In this document: piece by piece, positions 1-5,505 of the stretch
How positions within the stretch are numbered: the first letter of the stretch is position 1
Layout: each line of letters starts with the position of its first letter
Assembly: GCA_018400895.1 (NCBI GenBank)
Contig: JAGYLR010000023.1
Coordinates: 1-9,773, forward strand
Source of the DNA: a bacterium
GTDB lineage: Bacteria > Patescibacteriota > Minisyncoccia > Minisyncoccales > PWPS01
Direction of reading: 5' to 3'
Length of the DNA stretch: 9,773 bases
Position numbers and translations under genes: made by a program
The notes under the pieces: model-generated
The model's database searches: none
What the model was told of the DNA's origin: nothing
What the model saw: only the letters and a program-made list of their open reading frames with translations

Positions 1-636
1 TGAAAATGGTCTATCAAAAGGGACTTCTTCACCATCTACAAACCGATGGCTATCACGAGTATTTATAAGCGTAGCAACCCATATCTTAATAGGTGTTCCA
101 CTTTGTTTATACCCCTCGTAATTGCTTTTTTGTTGTGCTGCGTGGGTTTCTGTTATTGCTATTGTTTTTGCTCTTCCTGTGGATATTTGGTCATACTTGT
201 CGGTTATTCTGTCTGCCATTTGTTGGTAGTTATCTCCTGCTTCTACTCCTGCGGTTAGTTCGGTTTTAATTTGGTTGTATGTTGTTTCGTTTATTGTTCT
301 TGTAAAGATTTCCGTTCTGTTATCAAGCCAAGCTTCCATTTCCGATGTAAATGTAAATGGTGTGTCAAACCTCCCTGCCACCTCTTTACCTTCTTCTTCC
401 ATTACTCTTTTAAGGGTAGGGAATAATAATGTCTTGGCGAGTGCTGCTTCTCTTTCTGTGTTAAAGATTTCATCTGCTAACCCCTTTTTTGGCATTGCGT
501 TTAAGACTCTCTCTCTTTGTTCTTTTAAGTATTTAATCAACGCTCTTTTTACTATTCTTTCGTGTTCGGTTAGTCTTTGGTTTTTTAACTGCCAATACTT
601 TCTTCGGTTGTTGTAATCTCTAAGTGGATTGTTCAT
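1..636 (-). CDS. Phage Mu F-like minor head (head morphogenesis) protein, 3' end cut off by the window edge
   Basis: Reading the minus strand from an ATG at 636-634 gives 212 codons with no stop before base 1, so the C-terminus is outside the window. The visible end carries the hallmarks of the phage Mu F-like domain: a helix with GRAKTIAITETH at residues 154-165, then KIWVAT near 185-190, then TRDSHRFVDGEEVPFD at 193-208. This matches the family pattern of a conserved TE motif followed by W, R-x-SH and DG. The N-terminal 150 residues are helical and charged. Proteins of this family are minor capsid components thought to sit near the portal and act in head assembly. The start overlaps the portal gene end by 17 nt, the usual neighbour in HK97-like head modules. 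I see no clear Shine-Dalgarno, so coupling to portal translation is likely. Family assignment is good; the exact role is inferred. Confidence 0.87.
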   Translation of the reverse strand, partial: MNNPLRDYNNRRKYWQLKNQRLTEHERIVKRALIKYLKEQRERVLNAMPKKGLADEIFNTEREAALAKTLLFPTLKRVMEEEGKEVAGRFDTPFTFTSEMEAWLDNRTEIFTRTINETTYNQIKTELTAGVEAGDNYQQMADRITDKYDQISTGRAKTIAITETHAAQQKSNYEGYKQSGTPIKIWVATLINTRDSHRFVDGEEVPFDRPFS

Positions 637-1804
637 CTTTGTATTGGTCATTTTTGTATGGAATTAAGTTCATCGGAACTAATATCTCATCGCCGTTATC
701 AATCGGTTCTAATCCTAGCTCTTCCCGTTTTTCGTTGATTGTCATCGCACTGATGCTGTTTGCTGTTTCAAGGGTTTTTAATAGTTTATCAATGTCTTCT
801 GGGATAATGTCTTCGGCTTCTATAATAACTCCTTCTGGTGCTAGATACTGGTTAAGGGTTGCTTCTCGCTTTCTTACTAACGGTTTAATGGTTTCTGATA
901 AGAAGGTCTTTCTTGCTTCTTCTGCGTTTGAGTATTTAATGTCATCAAATGTTGATAGTATTGTTTTAGGAACGCCTGTTATTGCTGATATTTCTTCAAG
1001 GACTGCTTTCTGTGATTCAAGGTATTGTATCTCTTGTGGTGAGCGGTTTAAGTCAAGGTAGTTTGCCTTTCCTCCTAGAAAGAAAGGTGTTTGTCCTTCT
1101 TCACTTGCGTTGGCGTCTTTTATTTGTCGTTTGTATGCTTCTTTAAGGTCTTTTATCTGTTGTCTTGAGAGTCCTTTTTCGGTGTCAAAACTAAACACTC
1201 CGTTTATTCTTCCCCCGCTTCTTGCGATCTTGCGTTGATACTCTCTTAACTCTATCTCGGTTCTTAAAACATCCTTTGCTCCGTCGTTTAATATGGTCAT
1301 CGGCTTTCGTGGGTCTTTTGGGTCTGGACGATGTTCAAATATTATCTCGTCTAATTCGTAGTTGTTTTTATTATCCCATCTAAAGTGTGAGAGATTGCCG
1401 TCGTTATCAAACTTCATCTCCATTTTGGTTGGGTCCAGTAATTGTAGTTGTTTTATCTTGCTTCCGTTCATTCCAGCGGTTGGTTCTTTCCAGATGTAAT
1501 AAACTCCGTGCAAGTCATAATACTTCTGTGCTAAATCCCAGAAGTCATCGGTAGAGAGAAACTCGTTAGGGTCGCTTAATAACCTTTGTGTTTCTTCATC
1601 TACATCTTCCCCCCTGTGAGCAGTGTAGTTTACACTTCCAATAACCGAAGCTCTCTTTTCTAAAGCCTTTGCGAAGTAAAGAGAACGGTTATAGAATGTC
1701 AGAGGTTCTGTTATTCTTGATGGTTGTATTTTATAAGTTAGAAAGGGGAATACTCCGATTTCTTTTGTTTTTAGAAAATTGAACATAAAAAAAAGCCACT
1801 TCAT
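620..1804 (-). CDS. HK97-type phage portal protein
   Basis: This 394-residue protein (388 if it starts at the second ATG, 1786) resembles the HK97 family of portals. These form the dodecameric ring at one capsid vertex through which DNA is packaged and ejected. Supporting segments are an N-terminal stretch starting MFNFLKTKE, a central region with IKQLQLLDPTKMEMKFD, the helical stem with GRINGVFSFD and LSRQQIKDLKEAYKRQ, and a C-terminal EISAITGVPKTIL segment followed by SNAEEARKTFL. The last is the well-conserved 'gVP..lL...N.e...' region of these portals. Its place between terminase and Mu F-like protein fits. The first ATG lies inside a short hairpin (1801-1813) with AGG directly touching it, and the second ATG also lacks a clear ribosome site, so the start is uncertain by six codons. 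Length is normal for the family. Confidence 0.9.
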   Translation of the reverse strand: MKWLFFMFNFLKTKEIGVFPFLTYKIQPSRITEPLTFYNRSLYFAKALEKRASVIGSVNYTAHRGEDVDEETQRLLSDPNEFLSTDDFWDLAQKYYDLHGVYYIWKEPTAGMNGSKIKQLQLLDPTKMEMKFDNDGNLSHFRWDNKNNYELDEIIFEHRPDPKDPRKPMTILNDGAKDVLRTEIELREYQRKIARSGGRINGVFSFDTEKGLSRQQIKDLKEAYKRQIKDANASEEGQTPFFLGGKANYLDLNRSPQEIQYLESQKAVLEEISAITGVPKTILSTFDDIKYSNAEEARKTFLSETIKPLVRKREATLNQYLAPEGVIIEAEDIIPEDIDKLLKTLETANSISAMTINEKREELGLEPIDNGDEILVPMNLIPYKNDQYKDEQST

Positions 1805-1855
1805 CCTAGATGATTTGGCCCGTAAGCGTTAACTATATTATCTACTCGTAAGTAG
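1801..1855 (-). other. Leader with two small hairpins between the Com-like gene and the portal gene
   Basis: The 53-nt gap between the small zinc-finger gene and the portal holds two perfect short inverted repeats. Bases 1842-1855 are CTACT-CGTA-AGTAG; read as minus-strand RNA this is a 5-bp stem with a UACG loop of the UNCG type. Bases 1801-1813 are TCATC-CTA-GATGA, a 5-bp stem that contains the first possible portal start codon. Neither is followed by a T-run, so a terminator is unlikely. A role in translation control is possible but unproven. Confidence 0.35.
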
Positions 1856-1857
1856 CC

Positions 1858-2004
1858 CTAATGGGTTTTTATCTCCTGTGCTTGTCCGTCCTTTGTTATT
1901 ATAAATAATCTACGGCAACAAGAACAACGCACCTTTACTTCTTCTCCTATAAAGTCCCTTGCGATTATATTACCACAATTAGGACAATTTACTATCTTTT
2001 GCAT
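1858..2004 (-). CDS. Small Com-like zinc-finger protein, 48 residues
   Basis: An ATG at 2004-2002 opens a 48-codon frame ending in TAG at 1860-1858. It carries two CxxC pairs: C7-P-N-C10 and C27-S-C-C30, with sixteen residues between them, followed by a basic and hydrophobic strand (RRLFIIT) and a short polar tail. This is the layout of the phage Mu Com family, small zinc-binding proteins; Mu Com binds an RNA hairpin and activates translation of mom. Many tailed phages and prophages carry Com-like proteins of this size. Here it lies 33 nt after the pyrophosphatase stop and directly before the portal, with two hairpins between. No Shine-Dalgarno is visible, and a promoter-like sequence abuts the start codon. 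That the gene is real rests on the cysteine pattern; the regulatory role is inference. Confidence 0.72.
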   Translation of the reverse strand: MQKIVNCPNCGNIIARDFIGEEVKVRCSCCRRLFIITKDGQAQEIKTH

Positions 2005-2006
2005 AA

Positions 2007-2035
2007 ATACTAGCATATTTTGACTAAAAAGTCAA
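2007..2035 (-). promoter_or_regulatory. Candidate sigma-70-type promoter abutting the Com-like start, with embedded inverted repeat
   Basis: On the minus strand TTGACT (2035-2030) is followed by a 17-nt spacer ending in TGC and then TAGTAT (2012-2007). This is a good -35, an extended -10 TGn and a fair -10. The -35 also forms half of a perfect 6-bp inverted repeat (TTGACT-4 nt-AGTCAA, 2020-2035) starting three bases after the pyrophosphatase stop codon. The -10 ends only two bases before the ATG at 2004, so a normal transcription start would fall inside the small ORF. The promoter might therefore serve the portal operon, or the start might be misplaced. Pattern only; AT-rich DNA yields such matches by chance. 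Confidence 0.4.
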
Positions 2036-2037
2036 GA

Positions 2038-2412
2038 TTAAAATGCAATATATTCTTGTATTTCAAAGTCAGTTCCTTTGCTGTTCTTGTAGTCAGATAT
2101 AAACTTTTTGATTTCATTTAACTTTGCTTGTGATAGTTTTTTAAGGTGGTCTGAAAAGATAAACTTGTTGTCTTGTTTTCCGTTATCTACAAAGTTTAGT
2201 ATTCCTAGTAAACTGCCCTCGGCTAAATCTCCTGCTTTATATTGCCTTTTGGTTATTAAAATTGCGTCTATCGGATCACCGTCTTCTGCTTTTGTGTTTG
2301 GAATGTATCCGTAGTGTTCCGGACACTCCAAGTGTAACTCGGTGTCTTTAGACTTCTTGTGTAGTTCCTTTTTGATTTTACTACCTTTTGGTATTTCTAT
2401 TTTTATCTTCAT
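2038..2412 (-). CDS. Compact family I soluble inorganic pyrophosphatase
   Basis: The 124-residue product matches family I pyrophosphatases, which hydrolyse PPi to two phosphates with Mg2+ in the cytoplasm. Using E. coli Ppa numbering in parentheses, visible active-site positions are E6 (E20), K14 (K29), E16 (E31), Y34 (Y55), D44, D46 and D49 in the DGDPID signature (D65, D67, D70), D76 (D97), D81 (D102), K83 (K104) and Y108-K109 (Y141-K142). Missing or changed are the segment with R43, Y51 (here C30) and E98 (here N77). Bacterial enzymes are usually about 165-180 residues, so this is a reduced version, shortened at both ends and before the YGYIPNT strand. It starts with an ATGA overlap with the terminase stop and has AGGA upstream. 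A virus may use it to pull polymerase or nucleotide-sugar reactions forward; that role is inference. Confidence 0.88.
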   Translation of the reverse strand: MKIKIEIPKGSKIKKELHKKSKDTELHLECPEHYGYIPNTKAEDGDPIDAILITKRQYKAGDLAEGSLLGILNFVDNGKQDNKFIFSDHLKKLSQAKLNEIKKFISDYKNSKGTDFEIQEYIAF

Positions 2413-4394
2413 ATAAATCCTATAAATGATTTGTTAAGATGGCTATGGACGGCATATCTCATACTGTCGCAGTTCTTTACTAATATTCCATTCGCATAAT
2501 AGTTATTGTCATTCTCAACTGTTATGTTGTAAACGTCTTCTCGCCGTAAGAGCTCTTGCTTTGCAATTATTGTGGCAAAACTTTGATCTTGATGGCACAT
2601 AAGTTTCATAAACTCTTCCGCACTGCTCACAATTTTTTTTGTGCTTTTTTTTGTTTTTATAAGCCATTCCTCCAATTCTTTTGTGGAATTCAATTCCTTC
2701 TGGAGATCCGTGCCACTTGTTTGCATACTCTCTAGCATTATCCATTCTTTCGTAACATTCTTCTCTGAACTTCTCTGATTTATTCCATTTTTCTCTAAAG
2801 TGTTTTGATAAGTGTTCACTTGCTTTGATAAGTTCAAGGTTATCAATATTATTATTTTTTGTGTTCCCGTCTTTATGGTGGATATGATATCCTCTTGGGA
2901 CTTTTCTTTTGTGGTGATCTTCCCAGACTGCTTGATGTAATCTTTTCCTTCCTTCAACACATCCACCAACTGGAGCATAGTATTTCCCATCCCAATTATA
3001 TCTATGATTATTGAAAACAACTGTTTTTGACATAATTTAGTATTATTATCTTGTAATACCATAATCATATCATCATATCGCAAAGAGTCAATCCCTTTCT
3101 TACCTTTTGTTGTGTATATTGGATGGTCTGGTGTTCCTATTAGATGTCTTCCGTCAGAAAGGTCTATTTTTACTACTTTTGCATTGCTCTTTGTTTTCGC
3201 TTGATCAATAACCTTGTTATATCCATTTTGTGAACGAACATAATCTCCCACTAAAACATCCTTAATTTTTTTATCTCCATTTAATGTTTCTATTATTGTA
3301 TCTCCAGATAAACATAAATGATCGTTAAACTTCACTGGCTCTTCGGTTGGTTCGTTGTCTTTCTCTTTCCACTTGTAAGCCCTCAATTCTTTTTGTAAGT
3401 TTGCTGAGTTTTTGGTTATATAAAACCCTCTTCCTTTAATATCGTCTATCCCCTTTTTAACAGAACCTTTGCCTTTGTCTGCTGGATAAACATTAAACCC
3501 TGCTTCTTGTATTTCTTTAATTCTTGAAGGGTCTTCGCTGTCGGCGTAAATTATCGTTTCCTGACTAATCTCCAATGACTTCATTTTACCTATAAGTTCT
3601 CTATTAGTCAAGCGTGTTTCGTATAATACTTCGTTTACATAAATATCATCGTCTTTGAATACCACTTCTGTCATCGCCGAAGGGTCGTTGTATCCAAAAT
3701 CTAATCCCATTACTTTCTCCCCGTCTGGTAGTTTGTCTACTAATTGCCAGTGGTTATAAATTAAATTCTCTAACACTCCCATTTCTCCTAGTCCGTATAT
3801 TCTCCACAAGTTTTGGTCGGTGTCTTTTAATCTCTCAATCTCGTTGATTGTGTTTTGGTCTAGGAACGGATTGTCCTTGTATGTGCTGTGGGTTAGTTCT
3901 ACATCGCTTCGGGTTTTAATCTTGGTTTCTATCCAGTGGTAATTATCGTGGGAAGGGTTCAGGTCAATGTATATTCTTCCTGTTGTTCTTAATGATAACT
4001 GAACGAAGTCGTCATAACTCAGTTCGTTTCCTTCGTTGATTAACAGGTCTTTTCGTTTTCTTCCCTTTACCTTGTCGTATTGGTCAACTGAGAAGAACTC
4101 TATTTCGCTTTCTCCTAGTTTGTAAATAAGTTCTGACTTGTTGTGGTTATTGGGGTTGTATAAGTCGTTGTTTTTAAGTATCTCTAAAAAGTCCCTATAA
4201 GCAGATGATTTTAATGCTGGAAGGGTTTTTCTTACTACTGAGTAAACCCCCGGCTCTTGCAGTGCTTTTATTATAAGGTGTTGAAGCAGTGAATAGGTCT
4301 TGCTACTCCTTGATGAACCTACATTAAGCAGTATCCTTGCTTGGCTCTGTGCTATCTTCTGGAACACTGGTGTCGCTTTGATTTGTATTTCCAT
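2409..4394 (-). CDS. terL: Large terminase subunit (TerL) interrupted by an intein
   Basis: The 661-codon frame encodes a 380-residue terminase plus a 281-residue intein. TerL is the ATP-driven packaging motor and headful/cos nuclease. Seen in the sequence: start MEIQIKATPVF typical of Terminase_3-like proteins, Walker A GSSRSSKT at 26-33, Walker B DLLINEGNEL at 116-125 with likely catalytic E121, nuclease domain opening with GLDFGYNDPSA (D232), IYADSEDPSRI (D285), and the last motif split as FNDHL (353-360 region, D358) and CDSMRYAV (642-649, D643). The intein sits exactly within that last motif, so nuclease function should require protein splicing. The start overlaps the small terminase gene by 71 nt, longer than other overlaps here, but the N-terminal residues fit the family. 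Stop is TGA inside ATGA of the next gene. Confidence 0.95.
   Translation of the reverse strand: MEIQIKATPVFQKIAQSQARILLNVGSSRSSKTYSLLQHLIIKALQEPGVYSVVRKTLPALKSSAYRDFLEILKNNDLYNPNNHNKSELIYKLGESEIEFFSVDQYDKVKGRKRKDLLINEGNELSYDDFVQLSLRTTGRIYIDLNPSHDNYHWIETKIKTRSDVELTHSTYKDNPFLDQNTINEIERLKDTDQNLWRIYGLGEMGVLENLIYNHWQLVDKLPDGEKVMGLDFGYNDPSAMTEVVFKDDDIYVNEVLYETRLTNRELIGKMKSLEISQETIIYADSEDPSRIKEIQEAGFNVYPADKGKGSVKKGIDDIKGRGFYITKNSANLQKELRAYKWKEKDNEPTEEPVKFNDHLCLSGDTIIETLNGDKKIKDVLVGDYVRSQNGYNKVIDQAKTKSNAKVVKIDLSDGRHLIGTPDHPIYTTKGKKGIDSLRYDDMIMVLQDNNTKLCQKQLFSIIIDIIGMGNTMLQLVDVLKEGKDYIKQSGKITTKEKSQEDIISTIKTGTQKIIILITLNLSKQVNTYQNTLEKNGINQRSSEKNVTKEWIMLESMQTSGTDLQKELNSTKELEEWLIKTKKSTKKIVSSAEEFMKLMCHQDQSFATIIAKQELLRREDVYNITVENDNNYYANGILVKNCDSMRYAVHSHLNKSFIGFI
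2472..3314 (-). mobile_element. Intein (Hint domain) in TerL, carrying a nested out-of-frame endonuclease gene
   Basis: TerL residues 361-641 form an intein of 281 residues. Block A is CLSGDTIIET with C1 as splicing nucleophile; block B is GTPDHPIYT with T61 and H64; block F is VYNITVENDNNYYANG; block G is ILVKN with terminal N281 and Cys as the +1 extein residue. The penultimate His of block G is replaced by Lys, a known but less common variant. Between the N-part (about residues 1-93) and the C-part (259-281) lies a roughly 165-residue stretch, rich in K, T, S, I and E, with no recognisable domain; it is the alternative-frame reading of an HNH gene. Splicing would restore DHL-CDSMRY in the nuclease site. 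Splicing activity is inferred from conserved blocks and from preservation of the open frame. Confidence 0.92.
2515..3033 (-). CDS. HNH homing endonuclease nested in the intein, in a different frame
   Basis: A 172-residue protein is read in the -1 frame relative to TerL. Its HNH core runs through HQAVWEDHHKRKVPRGYHIHHKDGNTKNN to IDNLELIKASEH (residues 33-74; H52-H53, D55, N57 and N65 are key positions). A helical linker with WHGSPEG follows, then a zinc-ribbon-like end with C135-x2-C138 and C153-x3-C157 within CEQCGRVYETYVPSRSKFC. This architecture is common in free-standing phage HNH endonucleases. It has its own ATG at 3033 and TGA at 2515; three TAA stops in its frame lie within 15 nt upstream of the ATG, so fusion by read-through is unlikely. 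No clear Shine-Dalgarno is seen, so translation may depend on terminase translation. Its last codons overlap those of intein block F. Likely DNA-cleaving agent for homing of the intein; inference. Confidence 0.9.
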   Translation of the reverse strand: MSKTVVFNNHRYNWDGKYYAPVGGCVEGRKRLHQAVWEDHHKRKVPRGYHIHHKDGNTKNNNIDNLELIKASEHLSKHFREKWNKSEKFREECYERMDNAREYANKWHGSPEGIEFHKRIGGMAYKNKKKHKKNCEQCGRVYETYVPSRSKFCHNNCKARALTARRRLQHNS

Positions 4395-4818
4395 TGATTA
4401 TTTCTACTTTAATTAAATCTATTTTCTCGTCTTTTGAAGTATGATCGTATCTATGCTTTATGTTCCAGTCGTCAAACTTTCTTTCAATTATCCAAGCCCA
4501 CTTTTGCCATTGTCCTTCATCTGAACGGAATTTATCAAAGAGATGTTTCTTCTGTTTTGTAAGTGCCTTTTTTATAACAGACCTTAACTTCTTATACTGT
4601 TCCATATTTTCCTCGCTCGTATCGTTCTCGTCTTTTGTCCCAATAGCAAACGCTTTCCAGTCTTTATAGGCAGAATAAGAAAACTTATCTTCTTCATTTA
4701 AAATATCATTCACCTCTAAAACCAACTCATCGTCTGTTAGTATAATTGCGTTTATATCCTCGTTAACAACCTTCTCAAATGCTTTTATTATTTTATCGTT
4801 AATTATAGTTGGTCGCAT
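4324..4818 (-). CDS. terS: Probable small terminase subunit (TerS)
   Basis: With the ATG at 4818 the product is 164 residues. A further upstream ATG (4902) adds 28 residues that are only the shifted reading of the HNH gene end, so I prefer 4818, which leaves a 20-nt overlap. The N-terminal half (RPTIINDKIIKAFEKVV ... LVLEVNDIL ... FSYSAYKDWKAFA) looks like the helix-turn-helix DNA-recognition part of phage small terminases, where a 'fs...y..W' helix is typical. The middle is basic and helical (KLRSVIKKALTKQKKHLFDKF), suited to oligomerisation, followed by a WQKWAWIIERKF segment and an acidic serine/threonine-rich tail. TerS rings recognise the packaging site and pass DNA to TerL. Position directly before TerL, with overlap, supports the call. 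Family resemblance is moderate rather than strong. Confidence 0.75.
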   Translation of the reverse strand: MRPTIINDKIIKAFEKVVNEDINAIILTDDELVLEVNDILNEEDKFSYSAYKDWKAFAIGTKDENDTSEENMEQYKKLRSVIKKALTKQKKHLFDKFRSDEGQWQKWAWIIERKFDDWNIKHRYDHTSKDEKIDLIKVEIINGNTNQSDTSVPEDSTEPSKDTA

Positions 4819-5413
4819 ATTGATTTTTCTTAAAATTTTCCTCTGCCCAAAGTGGTTGTAAGTTTTCCAATGCCCACGCTTTCTTAAATCCTTCGTCTTC
4901 AAAAGAAGAATAACTAAACCTACAATCTGGTATTACGTGGTCTACGTGCCATTTGCCATAATTTTCCCACTTCATACCTTCTTTAAATTGCTTTTCAAGG
5001 TGTGTTTTTAAATCATCTATATCATAACCCAAATACTTCTTTGTAATATCAAAAGTGCTTTTACCGCCCTTTTTAATATGATGTCTTAACAAAGAAGCAA
5101 AAGAATTTCTCAATCTTTTATGAGGATTTTTCTTAATAACTTTATGATAATACTCATTCCCATATTGTTTATGGTTTTTAAATTTTATTCCTCTTTCCTC
5201 TCCTCTATAATCCTTAAACGACCTACCGTCCTTAAACCAAACAAGAAATAGAAAGTATTTTTCATCGTCTTTAATATCCTTCCTTACTCTACTAAATAAA
5301 TCTAAAACTTGTTCCTTATACTCACCACCGTGAAATTTCTCTGCTATCACTTCTTCTGCTACCTTAAGCCATTCTTCTGTTAATTTTGTTGGTCTTCCTC
5401 CTTTGTTTTTCAT
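4799..5413 (-). CDS. HNH endonuclease with a terminase-like N-terminus
   Basis: The 204-residue protein ends in a clear HNH domain: a basic helix region around NPHKRLRNSFASLLRHHI (96-112), LGYDIDDLKTHLEKQFKEGM (128-147), WHVDHVIPD with D158-H159, and ENLQPLWAEENFKKN with N184 and N193. This is the common phage type with 'GKWHVDH' and 'NLQPLWA..N..K'. Such genes cut DNA at or near their insertion site, and some HNH proteins also assist terminase cleavage. The first 25 residues (GGRPTKLTEEWLKVAEEVIAE) look like the start of a small terminase and resemble the RPT-plus-helix start of the next gene, suggesting insertion at or capture of the terS 5' end. A long inverted repeat with a GGGGAG sequence precedes the start. 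It overlaps the small terminase by 20 nt. Confidence 0.88.
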   Translation of the reverse strand: MKNKGGRPTKLTEEWLKVAEEVIAEKFHGGEYKEQVLDLFSRVRKDIKDDEKYFLFLVWFKDGRSFKDYRGEERGIKFKNHKQYGNEYYHKVIKKNPHKRLRNSFASLLRHHIKKGGKSTFDITKKYLGYDIDDLKTHLEKQFKEGMKWENYGKWHVDHVIPDCRFSYSSFEDEGFKKAWALENLQPLWAEENFKKNQYATNYN

Positions 5414-5427
5414 AATTTTTTAACCAC

Positions 5428-5505
5428 TCCCCTACCCTACCGAACCCCTCTCTTTTGTGTTGTTTTGACTGAATTTGATATACATCTTCGGTAGGGGATA
5501 GGGGA
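5428..5505 (-). repeat. Long imperfect inverted repeat in the leader of the HNH gene
   Basis: Bases 5428-5444 (TCCCCTACCCTACCGAA) and 5487-5505 (TTCGGTAGGGGATAGGGGA) are near-perfect reverse complements, differing by two extra bases, with a 42-nt loop. The repeat fills most of the 92-nt gap between the glycosyltransferase stop and the HNH start, and its C/G-rich arms stand out from the AT-rich surroundings. In the minus-strand RNA the second arm contains GGGGAG, a Shine-Dalgarno-like sequence about 13 nt before the ATG, so folding would hide it. No T-run follows on that strand, which argues against a simple intrinsic terminator. Confidence 0.75.

Noticed and set aside
46..1061. Plus-strand open frames of 70, 113 and 145 codons
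   Set aside because: They lie antisense to the Mu F-like and portal genes, are rich in Ser, Phe, Leu and Cys as complements of AT-rich coding DNA, and show no recognised motif.
1801..1860. A tRNA or structured RNA gene in the gap before the portal
   Set aside because: The segment is too short for a tRNA and only two short hairpins can be drawn; no cloverleaf arms or T-loop consensus.
2409..2517. Recoded TGA (glycine or tryptophan) in this phage
   Set aside because: TGA ends the terminase and the nested HNH gene at points where families end, and read-through would run into other genes; the standard code fits.
3031..3060. Programmed frameshift from the terminase frame into the HNH frame
   Set aside because: Three TAA codons lie in the HNH frame just before its ATG, leaving almost no room for a shift, and I see no slippery heptamer there.
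4819..4902. N-terminal extension of the small terminase to the upstream ATG
   Set aside because: These 28 codons are the shifted reading of the conserved HNH end (NLQPLWAEENFKKN region), and using them would create a 104-nt overlap.
5428..5505. Intrinsic terminator made from the long inverted repeat
   Set aside because: No T-run follows the stem on the coding strand; a T-run lies on the plus-strand side, but no plus-strand gene leads into it.
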